This document shows positions 47,070-56,449 of a stretch of DNA of 64,000 nucleotides, in pieces. A program made the translations under genes and the position numbers. The stretch lies in contig CBDFIU010000005.1 in assembly GCA_965248235.1 (NCBI GenBank), positions 1,054,001-1,118,000 on the forward strand, written 5' to 3'. Numbering within the stretch: position 1 is the first letter of the stretch; every line of letters starts with the position of its first letter. A model generated the notes under the pieces. The model did no database searches. It saw nothing but the letters and a program-made list of their open reading frames with translations, and had not been told where the DNA came from. This DNA is from UBA6623 sp965248235 (lineage in GTDB: Bacteria; Acidobacteriota; Terriglobia; Bryobacterales; UBA6623).

Positions 47070-48461
47070 ATGAAATTGTGGGGAGGCAGATTCGAATCCG
47101 GCCCGGCCGAACTTTTCGAACGGTTCTCGGGGTCTCTCGACTTCGACCGCCGCTTGCTCGAGGCCGACGTTGTCGGCTCGAAGGCCTTTGCTTCCGCGCT
47201 CGAGAAGGTCGGCATTCTCAGTGTCGACGAGCGTGATCGCATTCGCTCGGCGTTCGGCGAAATTCTCACCGAATCGCAAGCGGTCAGCTACTTCGACGGC
47301 GCCGACGACGAAGACATTCACACCTTCGTGATTCGCAAACTCGGCGAAAAGGCCGGCGATCTCGCCGACAAGATTCACACCGGCCGCAGCCGCAACGAAC
47401 AAGTGGCGACGGACTTTCGGCTGTGGCTGCGCGAAGAGGTTCGCGCCGACCGCCGCCGGCTGACCGGCCTGATGGAAGCGCTTCTCGCCTTCGCGCGGCG
47501 GGAACCCGCGGCCTTACTGCCCGGTTATACGCACTTGCGGCGGGGGCAGCCGGTTCTATGGGCCCATTATCTGTTGGCCTATTTCGAAATGTTCGCCCGC
47601 GACTGGGAGCGCTTTGGCCAGGTCTTTGACCGCGCAAACGTGCTGCCGCTGGGCAGCGGCGCGCTGGCCGGCAGTGGTTTTCCCTTTGACCGGCAAGCGA
47701 TGGCCGATGAACTCGGTTTCGCGCGCATCTCGGCGAATAGTCTCGACGCGGTTTCGGATCGCGACTTCGCGCTCGACTTTCTTCATGCCGCCTCGGTGAC
47801 GATGCTGCATTTGAGCCGGCTCGCCGAAGATTGGATTCTCTACTCGAGCGAGGAATTCGGCTTTCTCGAATTGGGCGACGAAGTCACCAGCGGATCGAGC
47901 TTGATGCCGCAAAAGAAAAACCCCGATGCCTTTGAGCTGGTGCGGGGCAAGGCGGGCCGCGTTGTCGGCGATCTCACGGCGCTGATGATGACCGTCAAGG
48001 GATTACCCTTGGCCTACAATCGCGATTTGCAGGAAGACAAGCCGCCGGTGTTCGACGCGGCCGATCATCTCGCGGGTTCGCTCGAAGTCACGCGCTTGTC
48101 GGTCGAAACGACCAAGGTGGATGCCGAGGTCATGGAAGCCGCCGCGGATGAAGGTTGGACCTGCGCCACCGAACTCGCCGAAGTGTTGGCGCGCGGCGGC
48201 GTGCCGTTCCATCGCGCCCATCAAGTGGTCGGGGCATTGGTGCTCGAAAGCGTTCGCGCCGGTAAGAAGCCAAGCGATTGGACGGTGGAGCAACTGCAAG
48301 ACGCGGCTCCGGAATTCGATGCCGAAGCGGCGCGGTTCCTCTCGGCGAGGCAGGCGCTCGAGAATCATTCCGTTCCGGGTGGAACCGCTCCGGCCGCCGT
48401 CGCGGAAGCGCTCGAAGAAGCCGGGAAAAGGCTGGCCGAGATGCGCCGGGATGAAACGTAG
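47070..48461 (+). CDS. argH: argininosuccinate lyase
   Basis: Splits argininosuccinate into arginine and fumarate, last step of the pathway. 463 residues. The fumarase-superfamily signature GSSLMPQKKNPD is present, with HTGRSRNEQ and the substrate block 'GYTHLRRGQPVLWAH'. Length is standard. Confidence 0.95.
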   Translation: MKLWGGRFESGPAELFERFSGSLDFDRRLLEADVVGSKAFASALEKVGILSVDERDRIRSAFGEILTESQAVSYFDGADDEDIHTFVIRKLGEKAGDLADKIHTGRSRNEQVATDFRLWLREEVRADRRRLTGLMEALLAFARREPAALLPGYTHLRRGQPVLWAHYLLAYFEMFARDWERFGQVFDRANVLPLGSGALAGSGFPFDRQAMADELGFARISANSLDAVSDRDFALDFLHAASVTMLHLSRLAEDWILYSSEEFGFLELGDEVTSGSSLMPQKKNPDAFELVRGKAGRVVGDLTALMMTVKGLPLAYNRDLQEDKPPVFDAADHLAGSLEVTRLSVETTKVDAEVMEAAADEGWTCATELAEVLARGGVPFHRAHQVVGALVLESVRAGKKPSDWTVEQLQDAAPEFDAEAARFLSARQALENHSVPGGTAPAAVAEALEEAGKRLAEMRRDET

Positions 48462-48516
48462 TGCGACTCTTGACAACGCTTGAGGTCGCCGGTGGCGCCC
48501 CGGCGTCGATCTGAAA

Positions 48517-48954
48517 ATGAGCAAGCGACTTCGCCAATCGGAACTGCAAAAGCTGGTTCGCGCGAAAACTCTTCACACGCAAGAAGAACTCGCCGCCGAA
48601 CTCGCTCGCAAGGGAATTGAAGCCACCCAGGTTACTCTCTCTCGCGACCTGCGTGAACTCGCCATCGTCAAGACCCCAGAGGGCTACCGCGAGCGGGACG
48701 CGGTAGCACAAGCCGCGCCTTCGCCCGACAGTCTTGCCCGCGTTCTGCGTGAATTTCTTCGCCACTCCGCCGCGGCGCAAAACCTCGTCGTTCTCAAGAC
48801 GAATCCCGGCGGCGCGAATGCCGTGGCCTTGGCTCTCGACACGGCCGACCTTGCGGAGGTCGTGGGCACCGTGGCCGGTGACGATACGATCTTTGTGGCC
48901 ACGCCCGGACCCGTAGCCGCTCGTCGGCTGGCGCGGAAGCTGGCGGAGCTTTGA
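48517..48954 (+). CDS. argR: arginine repressor ArgR
   Basis: 145 residues. N-terminal winged helix with the usual LRQSELQKLV... and 'TQVTLSRDLRELAIVK' (recognition helix TLSRDLRE). The C-terminal oligomerisation domain has GDDTIFVATP, where arginine binds (the conserved Asp pair GDD). ArgR binds ARG boxes as an arginine-loaded hexamer. It is the last arg gene here, so it would control its own operon through the box at 44718. Confidence 0.92.
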   Translation: MSKRLRQSELQKLVRAKTLHTQEELAAELARKGIEATQVTLSRDLRELAIVKTPEGYRERDAVAQAAPSPDSLARVLREFLRHSAAAQNLVVLKTNPGGANAVALALDTADLAEVVGTVAGDDTIFVATPGPVAARRLARKLAEL

Positions 48955-49071
48955 TTGGCCGGGCTCTGCATCTTATGTCGTTCCTTGTATATGCCGGCGG
49001 AAGATTCGTGGGCCTCACGCTTTCCTTACCGGCGGCTCGGTTTGGGGATGATCCGCTAGGCTAGGGCTGTT

Positions 49072-50187
49072 ATGCCTTGTCGTGCTTCGGGCGTCAGCCG
49101 GCGGAGCTTTCTCGGGGCGGTCGCGGCCGGGTGCTCGCGTCCGCCGAGTTCCGCCCAGACATCTCGGAAAGGAACCACCCCCATGACGAAATTGGGTCTC
49201 GACCTGTTCAGCCTGCGCTCGCAGGGCTGGAACGCATTCGAACTCATGAATTACGCGGCCGGATTGGGTGTCAATGTCGTTCATTTTTCCGAACCGCGTT
49301 TTTTGGGCTCGCTCGAGGACGCGCATCTCGACCAGGTCAAAGCGCGCGCCGATGAGCTGGGCCTCGAAATCGAAGTTGGCTTTGGCTCGATCTGCCCCAC
49401 GGCGAAGCGTTTCGACAAGGCGGCGGGCACACCTCGCGAGCAGCTTCTACGGATGTTCGCTGTCGCCCGCAAGGTGGGCTCGCCTATCGTACGCTGCTAT
49501 TTGGGGGGCTCCGAAGACCGCCAAAGTGAGCTACCGTTCGAGGCCCACATTGAAAATACGATCGCGGCTTGCCGGTCGGTGCGTAGCGAGGCGCTTGATC
49601 TGGGTCTGAAAATCGGTCTCGAAAATCACGCCGGGGATCTTCAGGCCCGCCAACTGCGCAGTCTGATCGAGGAAGCGGGAACTGATTACGTCGGTGCGCT
49701 GATCGATGCCGGTAACGCGACCTGGACTCTCGAAGACCCGCTCCATACGCTCGAAACGCTCGCTCCGTATCGCGTCGCGACCGGCGTGCGTGATTCGGCG
49801 ATTTGGGAAACGTCCGAAGGGGTCGCCTCGCAGTGGGTTTTCATGGGCGAGGGCAATGTCGGGATGGAAGCCTGGACAAAACGTTTTCGAGAGCTCTGCC
49901 CGGGCAAGACCTTTTCGCTCGAAATTATCAATCTCAGGACGCCGCGCCTTTTTCCCTATCGGCAGCCCGATTTCTGGAAGCATTACCAAGATGTCCCGGC
50001 CTCTGTGTTTGCCGGATTCCTGAACCTCGCCCGCCGCGGCAAGCCCTACACCAACGTTCCGCCCACGCCCGAAGGCGTCGAGCCCGGCAGTGGGGCCTAC
50101 AAGCAATTTCTCGTCGAACAGGAACGCCGCGATGTCGAGCAAGCCGTAGGTTACGCCAAGGAAGTGCTTAAGCTTGGCGTGGGGTGA
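49072..50187 (+). CDS. Tat-exported sugar phosphate isomerase/epimerase-like TIM-barrel protein
   Basis: 371 residues. It starts with a twin-arginine signal (SRRSFLGAVAAGCSR). The TIM barrel, of the xylose-isomerase-like type, carries the metal ligands of the family: a Glu in LGLKIGLENHAGD, Asp in GALIDAGNATW, His/Asp in TGVRDSA and a late Glu in FSLEIINLR. It should therefore bind a divalent metal. The substrate is unknown; relatives act on sugars or inositols in Acidobacteriota and Planctomycetota. A second family member is at 51469. Confidence 0.8.
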   Translation: MPCRASGVSRRSFLGAVAAGCSRPPSSAQTSRKGTTPMTKLGLDLFSLRSQGWNAFELMNYAAGLGVNVVHFSEPRFLGSLEDAHLDQVKARADELGLEIEVGFGSICPTAKRFDKAAGTPREQLLRMFAVARKVGSPIVRCYLGGSEDRQSELPFEAHIENTIAACRSVRSEALDLGLKIGLENHAGDLQARQLRSLIEEAGTDYVGALIDAGNATWTLEDPLHTLETLAPYRVATGVRDSAIWETSEGVASQWVFMGEGNVGMEAWTKRFRELCPGKTFSLEIINLRTPRLFPYRQPDFWKHYQDVPASVFAGFLNLARRGKPYTNVPPTPEGVEPGSGAYKQFLVEQERRDVEQAVGYAKEVLKLGVG

Positions 50188-50206
50188 GATGCTCGACAGA
50201 CGACCG

Positions 50207-51454
50207 TTAGGGTTGTTTGCCCTTGCCCTTGCCCGCTAACCCCGCCGGGTTTTCGTGCACCCGCTCTTCGCGGCCGTGCTTCATCGCCGCCGCCAGCCCG
50301 ATCGATGATTCCCCGAAGCGATCACGCACGGCATCGGCGGCCTCCAAGACGCGCTCCCATTTTTGGTTGCGAGGTGCGTCCACCCAGTTGAGCTGCCCCG
50401 GGACGGTTTCGAGCGATCCGACGTGCACGCCGAGCAGACGCACTGCCTGATGCGTTTTCCAATTCCGCGCGAAAAGCTCCCGAATCGTCTCGAGCAGCAC
50501 GCTGTCGAGCTGTGTCGGCTCGCCGAGAGTGCGCGCCCGCGTAATCGTCCGGAAATTCGAATAGCGCAGCTTGAGTTGCACGGTGCGCCCATGCAGGCCG
50601 TACTCGCGCAATCGGCGTCCCACGAGTTGCACCAGCTTCGCCAGGGTCGCGTTGAGAAGGTCTTGGTCCTTGGTGTCTTCGCGAAACGTCGTTTCGTGAC
50701 TGACCGACTTCGGCTCGTCGCGCGCGCCGACGCCGGGGGCGAACCACGCGCCCGCGTCCAGCCCTTTCGACTTACCCGCCAGGGCAACGCCGGCTTTTCC
50801 CCAGACCGATGCCAAAAAACTCTCATCCAGCTCAGCCAGCTGCCCGATCTTTCGGATGCCGCGGTCCCGCAAACTCTTTTGCGCGACTTTGCCGACGCCC
50901 GGAATCTTGCCGACATCCAGGGGCGCGAGGAACCCGGCCTCGGCGCCGGGCAGCACCCAGAGAACGCCGTTCGGTTTCGCCATCCCCGAGCCGATCTTCG
51001 CGATCAGCCGAGATGTGCCGATGCCGACCGAACAGGGCAACTTCGTCCTTTCGCGGATCGCCTCGTGGAGACGATTCGCCGCCGCGACCGGCGCGCCCAG
51101 CAACCGCCGCGACCCGGTCATGTCCAGATAGGCTTCGTCGATTGAAGCCATCTCGACCTTCGGCGAAAAATCACCCAATACCTCTCGTACCTGATGGGAA
51201 TACTCGCGATAGCGCTGTGGGCTCCCCGGAATGAAAATCGCTTGCGGACACAGCCGATAGGCCTCCCGTAACGGCATGGCCGAGTGTACACCGAATTTCC
51301 GCACCGCGTAGGAGGCCGCCGAGACGACGCCGCGTTCATGGGACCGCCCGCCGACGACGACGGGCTTGCCTTTCAGAGTCGCGTCGAAAAGCTCTTCGAC
51401 CGAGACGAAAAAGGCGTCCATGTCAACGTGAAAAATGAGGGGTTCGGAGTTCAC
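50207..51454 (-). CDS. dinB: DNA polymerase IV (Y-family)
   Basis: Error-prone lesion-bypass polymerase. About 416 residues from the GTG at 51454; the frame is open to 51652 but the extra sequence is overlap with the next gene. Catalytic acidic residues lie in HVDMDAFFVSVE and SIDEAYLDMTG, with the finger YAVRKFGVHSAMPL and a helix-hairpin-helix GVGKVAQKSL. A basic tail (GLAGKGKGKQP) lacks a clear beta-clamp motif at the extreme end. It lies 14 bases after the upstream isomerase gene, so it may be co-transcribed with it. Confidence 0.9.
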   Translation of the reverse strand: MNSEPLIFHVDMDAFFVSVEELFDATLKGKPVVVGGRSHERGVVSAASYAVRKFGVHSAMPLREAYRLCPQAIFIPGSPQRYREYSHQVREVLGDFSPKVEMASIDEAYLDMTGSRRLLGAPVAAANRLHEAIRERTKLPCSVGIGTSRLIAKIGSGMAKPNGVLWVLPGAEAGFLAPLDVGKIPGVGKVAQKSLRDRGIRKIGQLAELDESFLASVWGKAGVALAGKSKGLDAGAWFAPGVGARDEPKSVSHETTFREDTKDQDLLNATLAKLVQLVGRRLREYGLHGRTVQLKLRYSNFRTITRARTLGEPTQLDSVLLETIRELFARNWKTHQAVRLLGVHVGSLETVPGQLNWVDAPRNQKWERVLEAADAVRDRFGESSIGLAAAMKHGREERVHENPAGLAGKGKGKQP

Positions 51455-51468
51455 CTGTCCACGCCGCG

Positions 51469-52521
51469 TTAGAGTTCCAGAGTTTCCCTCGCATAGGCCA
51501 GCGAGCGGCGCACGGCGTCGTGTTCGCTTTCGAGCCGTTGATCCACGGTTTGGCCCGGCAAGATCGGCAAATCGCCTTCCCATCGGTTGTCTCGAACCCA
51601 CGCCAGCGTCCCCGCCACGCGCCAGCCCGGCAACTTTTGGAGGGTGTTCCAATAATGTTCGCGAAGAAATGGAACTTCAAGCGGCTTGCGGTGCGCCAAA
51701 TCCAGCGTGAAGCGGACATTTGGGCGCGCCTGGCGAATCCTGCGAATCATTCCCGGCAAATCGAGAACGCCGTCGCCCAGAGCTGTCTCGACAAACTCGA
51801 GTCCGCTCTCCGACTCCACTACCGCCAGGTCTTTCAAATGAACCGAATAGGTGTAGGGCGCCAACTCCTCGACCACTTCCATTGGGGATTCGAGCAAGGG
51901 CAGGCCGTTGGCCGGGTCCAAGCAAAGGCCGACAAACTCGCTGCTGAGCTTTCGGACATAACTCACGAGCTCTTCCAGCCGCAGATCGCCGCTGTTTTCG
52001 ATCGCCAACCGTATCCGCCTCTTGCGGAGCATGGGCTCGGCCATGACCAATGATTTCCAGACCTGCCGGGCGCAAACCTCGACCGCTTCCTCGTCCTTGT
52101 GCATTTCCCAGCGCAGGCCGTTGAGCAGCGACGCGCGGACGACCTCGGCCCCGCAATTGCGCGCCTCGCGCAGCTGACTTTGAAAATCTCCCAAGTCGGC
52201 CTGGTCGCGGGGCAGGTCGACCGCCATTTCGACCCACATCTCGTCCAGACCCCTCGATGCCTCTCTCACTCGACCCGGCCCGGTTGCTTCCAGCCAAGCA
52301 AGCGGAACCTGAATGCCCCCGGCGCCGATTTCGCGGCAGTGTTCGACGAACGTTTCCGCGTTCCGAAAACCGCCGGAAGCCCGCGCCCGCAGCGCATAGG
52401 ACGCGGCCCCCACGCCGACCGACGTACGCAAGACCGCACCCTGGGCGGCCGCGGCGGCCGCGACCGGCACGGCGGCTAACTTGAGCATTTCTCTGCGATT
52501 CAAGGTGAGGTTCGACATCAA
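51469..52521 (-). CDS. Tat-exported sugar phosphate isomerase/epimerase-like protein, second copy
   Basis: 350 residues. Twin-arginine-type signal (NRREMLKLAAVPVAAAAAA). TIM barrel with metal ligands in RLAIENSGD (Glu), GLCLDPANGL (Asp), SVHLKDL (His) and RFTLDLA in the last strand, where many family members have Glu, so the site may differ. It is opposite in strand to the isomerase at 49072, and the two share the fold but not close sequence. Confidence 0.78.
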   Translation of the reverse strand: MMSNLTLNRREMLKLAAVPVAAAAAAQGAVLRTSVGVGAASYALRARASGGFRNAETFVEHCREIGAGGIQVPLAWLEATGPGRVREASRGLDEMWVEMAVDLPRDQADLGDFQSQLREARNCGAEVVRASLLNGLRWEMHKDEEAVEVCARQVWKSLVMAEPMLRKRRIRLAIENSGDLRLEELVSYVRKLSSEFVGLCLDPANGLPLLESPMEVVEELAPYTYSVHLKDLAVVESESGLEFVETALGDGVLDLPGMIRRIRQARPNVRFTLDLAHRKPLEVPFLREHYWNTLQKLPGWRVAGTLAWVRDNRWEGDLPILPGQTVDQRLESEHDAVRRSLAYARETLEL

Positions 52522-52535
52522 TAGCCCTTTCGCCG

Positions 52536-53900
52536 CTATGGCCCGGACGACGGAATCTTCAGCACCCGCAACCCGTCGGGACGGTCGCGGGATTCGGTAT
52601 AGGCGAAAAATTCGTCGCCCAAGAAAGCCACCGCGCTACGTGTGTAGACCTTCAAATATCGTCGAAAGACTTCGGCGCCGTCCGACACGCGAATCACGAA
52701 CACAGCGTCGTCAATGTCGCCAATGCTCAACGTCGTATTCACGCTTACCGCAATATAGCGCCCATTGGGGGAAACCGCGAGCGAGGTGATGCCGCGCCCG
52801 AGCGGGATCCGATAGAGGCCCTTCCCCGCGGGCAACGACCACTCAATGCGGTAGGCCTCTTCTTCCTGGTAACTGTCCCAAGCAACAAAGCCGCCTTCGA
52901 CCTTGCGAAACGAATAGAAACTTGCGTCTACCGTGCCGGGCAGAAACGGGCCCCACGCCACTTCGCCTTCGAGGTTGACGCCGAGAAACTCGCGCGGGTC
53001 GCGGGAATGCCGCGTGAGCATGACGGACCCGCCCGCCGGGTCGATCTTCATCAACTCGAAGGAAGCGGGCGTCAACGCTTCAAGAGGAATAATCTTCTCT
53101 TCTCCGGTTTCCAAGTTCTCCAGCCGCACTTGCGGAACCCCCGGCCTATTTTTCGCTCTTCCGATCCGCTGGAGCCAACCGATCCAACTACCGTCGGAAG
53201 ATAAAACCGGTTTGGGATGGCCGGTGTCGGGCGGTTGAACGAGAGCTCGCGGCCCCGAGCCGGTCCGTGATCGTAAGAACAGGCTGCGCTCTCCACTCCC
53301 TCGGTCCGTCAAAGAGTAAATAGCGACACCCCCGGCTACGGCATGATGAACCCGCAGGCTAAAGTTGCTCCACTTGAACCCGAGCGCTTCGATCTCGCAC
53401 TCGGGCAAGCGCAGCAAACCCAACTCGGAATGGCCGTCGATCACCCACGCCTCGCCCGCGCGCGCTATCCCGGTGCGGTCGGCTTGGATATGGTCGATAA
53501 GCGAATACTCGGGCAGGGCGCAGTGCTCTTCCCAAACGGTAACTTCGGGGGCCGTGTCGTTTTCAATTAGAAACAGTGACGGGATCCCGATCAGGTAGGC
53601 CCACTGTAGGCAGATGAATAACAGCATTCCGGGAGGCAACAGCACCAAGATTCGCAGCCAAACTCTGCCGTGAAAAGCCCAATAGAAGAGCCCGAAGGCC
53701 GCTGCCTGGGCCGCCGCGGCGACGGCAAGATCGACGACGAGCCACCCAAGGCCCTTTTCCGGGCCTTCGCTGAGAGCGACGCCCAATGCCGCGCCCAAAT
53801 ACCACCAACCATGCGGCCCGACGATCGGCAAAAAGTAGACCGCGAAAGAAGCCGCGAATGCCCCCCACGTTTGCCGGCGCGATTGGTTTTGTCCTTCCAT
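52536..53900 (-). CDS. membrane protein with a periplasmic propeller-like domain
   Basis: 454 residues. Four hydrophobic segments fill the first 130 residues or so (such as 'WGAFAASFAVYFLPIVG' and 'ILVLLPPGMLLFICLQWAYLIG'). The rest is beta-rich, with WD40/PD40-like repeats such as KPVLSSDGSWIGWLQ and 'SLAVSPNGRYIAVSV'. I know no named family. ATG 53900 was chosen because membrane sequence begins soon after it; the frame is open to 54341 but crosses the opposite gene. Its stop is 14 bases from the isomerase start, so the two and dinB may form one transcript. Confidence 0.7.
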   Translation of the reverse strand: MEGQNQSRRQTWGAFAASFAVYFLPIVGPHGWWYLGAALGVALSEGPEKGLGWLVVDLAVAAAAQAAAFGLFYWAFHGRVWLRILVLLPPGMLLFICLQWAYLIGIPSLFLIENDTAPEVTVWEEHCALPEYSLIDHIQADRTGIARAGEAWVIDGHSELGLLRLPECEIEALGFKWSNFSLRVHHAVAGGVAIYSLTDRGSGERSLFLRSRTGSGPRALVQPPDTGHPKPVLSSDGSWIGWLQRIGRAKNRPGVPQVRLENLETGEEKIIPLEALTPASFELMKIDPAGGSVMLTRHSRDPREFLGVNLEGEVAWGPFLPGTVDASFYSFRKVEGGFVAWDSYQEEEAYRIEWSLPAGKGLYRIPLGRGITSLAVSPNGRYIAVSVNTTLSIGDIDDAVFVIRVSDGAEVFRRYLKVYTRSAVAFLGDEFFAYTESRDRPDGLRVLKIPSSGP

Positions 53901-54032
53901 GCTCACGCTGCATCCGACGGAGGGCTTTGCCCGGGTAAAGCTCGGCGTGTCCCGCCTTCGATACGCATCGAAGGCCCCCCCACTATACAATGGTCGTGCG
54001 CGAGAGCCTGGTTCCCGCCGGGGTCGACATCT

Positions 54033-54692
54033 TTGCGAATTCTCTCGGAAACCGCAGTTCGCGATCTTTACGACCGCATGGCCTTCTCCTATGATTTTTG
54101 GGGAGCGGCCACCGACTCGCGGGCGCATGAGGCCGCTCTCGGTTTCGCGGCGATTGAAGACGGCGAGAACGTTCTCGAAGTGGGCGTCGGGACGGGCAGG
54201 CTTTTTTCCCGCATGGCTGGCGGCAACCCGAACGGCCACGGTTACGGCGTCGATATCAGCTGCGGCATGCTCGCCCGCGCCGCGCGGCGCACGGGCTCGA
54301 TTCCTGGGATGAACCTGTTGGGAATCGCAAGCGCCTATCACCTCCCCTTCGCCGACGAGTCGTTCGATGTCGTCTTTGGGGCGTACATTCTCGACATTCT
54401 GCCCGATGACGATTTTGCCGGGGTCCTGTCGGAATGGAACCGCGCGACGAGACCAGGTGGGCGGCTTGTCCTGACGAATATGGCCTGCGGGAACCGCTGG
54501 TACACCCGGCTATGGGGAGGACTCTATCGCCTGCACCCGAAGATCATGGGAGGCTGCCGGCCGGTCGGCATCGCGCCCTACTTGCCGGCCGGCGGTTGGC
54601 ATTTGCGGGAGCGCCGCGAAATCGTGCAGTCGACCTTCCCATCCGAAGTCATCCTCGCCGTGAAAGGCGGCGGTGATACACTGACTGCTTGA
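54033..54692 (+). CDS. SAM-dependent methyltransferase, UbiE/class I type
   Basis: About 220 residues from a TTG at 54033, chosen because RDLYDRMAFSYDFWG, the conserved start of such proteins, is inside it; ATG 54078 would remove half of it. Motif I is VLEVGVGTGRLF, motif II region VDISCGMLARA, and motif III LPFADESFDVVFGAYILD. The late part is RPGGRLVLTN. This resembles UbiE/Coq5-like enzymes that may methylate quinones or other lipids, but the substrate is open. A Trm112-like gene follows 24 bases on. Confidence 0.82.
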   Translation: MRILSETAVRDLYDRMAFSYDFWGAATDSRAHEAALGFAAIEDGENVLEVGVGTGRLFSRMAGGNPNGHGYGVDISCGMLARAARRTGSIPGMNLLGIASAYHLPFADESFDVVFGAYILDILPDDDFAGVLSEWNRATRPGGRLVLTNMACGNRWYTRLWGGLYRLHPKIMGGCRPVGIAPYLPAGGWHLRERREIVQSTFPSEVILAVKGGGDTLTA

Positions 54693-54716
54693 AAAGCGCC
54701 TTCACCGGGAGGAGAT

Positions 54717-54968
54717 ATGCCCATTAGCCCCGATCTGCTTGAAATTCTCTGCTGCCCCCGCACGAAAGTTCCCGTACAAATGCTTTCGGCCGAGCAACTC
54801 GCCGAGGTCAACAGCCGCATCGAGTCCGGCGAAGCCAAATACCACGACGGCAGCGCAATCGAGAAACCCCTCGAAGAGGGCTTGGTGACCAACGACGGCG
54901 AAGTTGCCTACCGCATCGACGACGGCATCCCCATCATGCTCGTCGAGCAGGGCATCCCGCTCATGTAG
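54717..54968 (+). CDS. Trm112-like small zinc-binding-type protein
   Basis: 83 residues, ATG after ggaggag at about 54709. Starts 'SPDLLEILCCPRTKVPVQML' and ends 'AYRIDDGIPIMLVEQG', both patterns of the Trm112/UPF0434 (YcaR) family. Only one CC pair of the usual four cysteines is visible, so metal binding may be lost. Eukaryotic and archaeal Trm112 activates methyltransferases, and the gene beside it is a methyltransferase, so a partnership is possible; this is inference. Confidence 0.8.
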   Translation: MPISPDLLEILCCPRTKVPVQMLSAEQLAEVNSRIESGEAKYHDGSAIEKPLEEGLVTNDGEVAYRIDDGIPIMLVEQGIPLM

Positions 54969-54978
54969 ACAGCGACAA

Positions 54979-55000
54979 AGCCCGGAGCGCAAGCGACGGG
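54979..55000 (+). repeat. dispersed short repeat R2, copy 3
   Basis: agcccggagcgcaagcgacgg shares the 13-base core gagcgcaagcgac with copies at 2677 and (inverted) 17879. It sits just after the Trm112-like stop. Confidence 0.55.
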
Positions 55001-55105
55001 TCCCCAAGCTGCCCTCTGTAGTAAGTAGAGACAAGAAACTCGCGTTTGTCCCAGCCCGGAATTGAGAAAATCTCTCAGCTTGTCTCCTCCCAGTAAAGTC
55101 TCCAG

Positions 55106-56449
55106 TCAGCCCGGCACCAACTCCACAACCGTCTCGATGTGATACGTCTGCGGAAATAAATCCACCAACGTAACCTTCTCGATCACAAAACCCCCGCCGA
55201 CCAAAACCCGCAGATCCCGCGCCAGCGTCGCCGGGTCGCACGAAACCAGCACCAACCGCTTCGGTGCGATTCGCACCAACTGCTCGGTCACCGCCGCTCC
55301 CAGCCCCGCCCTGGGCGGATCGGCCACCACGAAGTCGAATTTCTCCGACGTTCCCCGCGCGTACTCCTCGACGCCCAGATGAACCGTCTGGACGTTGACC
55401 CCGGCCCGCCCGGCGTTTTCTTGCAGGCAGCGCACCGCCCGCGTGCTCGAATCCACCGCTTTGACGTGTTCGAAACGCTTGGCGAGGGGGACACCGAAGA
55501 TCCCGACGCCGGCGTAGAGGTCGAGGGCTTTCCCGGCTTTTTCTCCGCTGCCGGATCCCGGCGAGGCCCCGGCCAACACGACGTCGGACAGACGGTCCAT
55601 CAAGAATCGATTCACTTGGAAGAACGATCCGGCGGCGACTTGGTAGCTGTGCGGCCCGACGCGGTAGTCGATCGCCGGTTCCGTCGTCAGCCCGGGTATG
55701 CGTTCAGCGCAAAGTTCCGCGAAACCCGGCGGCAAAGCTCTTCCCGGATCGGGGATCTCCATCAGCAGGTCCGACTCATTCGTGAAAAACTCAACCTCGC
55801 GAATAAACCGCGGAAAGCGGCGCTCGGCGACGATCGTCGACAGCGCTTCGTGGGCACGGTTGAGCAGCGGTGAATTGATTGGGCAGGCCGTGCTCTCGAT
55901 CAGCCGATGCGAGCCCGCCCCGAAGAAGCCGACGACGCGGCCCCCGCGCCGACTCGGCTCGCCGTCGCTCCCGGCTTCGGCCCCATCCGCGCCGCGCCGC
56001 GCCCCGCCCGCGCCGCGTCGCGCCCCGCCCGCGCCGCGTCGCGCAATGTGCAGCCGCGTTCGATTGCGATAGCCCCAGGGTTCGGCCGAGACGGTTTCGA
56101 CGGCGTCCGCCCACTCGATTTTCCCCACGCGCGCCAACGTCTCGCGCAAGATTTCGACTTTGTATTCCAACTGCCGCTCGTAGGGAATCTGCTGATAATG
56201 GCATCCCCCGCAACGCGTGAAGATCGGGCAGCTCGGCTCAACCCGGTCACCGGACGGCTCGATCCACTCACCGACATCCACGCGTGCCGGCTTGCGGCCC
56301 GGCGGAATCGGCTCGACGAGCGCAACCTTTTCGCCGGGCATCACGAAGGGCACGAAGACCACGCGCCCGTCGAGCCGCGCCAACCCTTCGCCGCCGTATA
56401 CCAGCTTCTCGATTGCGACAATCGGCAAGCTCTCAGCGTAACGGGTCAA
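55106..56449 (-). CDS. RNA m5U methyltransferase, RumA/TrmA family, with a low-complexity insert
   Basis: 447 residues. TRAM domain in the first 60; iron-sulfur ligands C74, C80 and C83 (SCPIFTRCGGCHYQ) plus a late cysteine in STACPI. SAM-binding LDLYAGVGIFGVPLA, catalytic base Glu region ADPPRAGL, and nucleophile Cys in VLVSCDPATLARDL. The 23S rRNA uracil 1939 or 747 sites are likely targets. About residues 137-170 hold a GC-rich insert of Arg/Gly/Ala repeats (ARRGAGGARRGAGG) encoded by a 21-base tandem repeat at about 55990-56045; it lies between conserved blocks and is unusual for the family. Confidence 0.9.
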   Translation of the reverse strand: MTRYAESLPIVAIEKLVYGGEGLARLDGRVVFVPFVMPGEKVALVEPIPPGRKPARVDVGEWIEPSGDRVEPSCPIFTRCGGCHYQQIPYERQLEYKVEILRETLARVGKIEWADAVETVSAEPWGYRNRTRLHIARRGAGGARRGAGGARRGADGAEAGSDGEPSRRGGRVVGFFGAGSHRLIESTACPINSPLLNRAHEALSTIVAERRFPRFIREVEFFTNESDLLMEIPDPGRALPPGFAELCAERIPGLTTEPAIDYRVGPHSYQVAAGSFFQVNRFLMDRLSDVVLAGASPGSGSGEKAGKALDLYAGVGIFGVPLAKRFEHVKAVDSSTRAVRCLQENAGRAGVNVQTVHLGVEEYARGTSEKFDFVVADPPRAGLGAAVTEQLVRIAPKRLVLVSCDPATLARDLRVLVGGGFVIEKVTLVDLFPQTYHIETVVELVPG

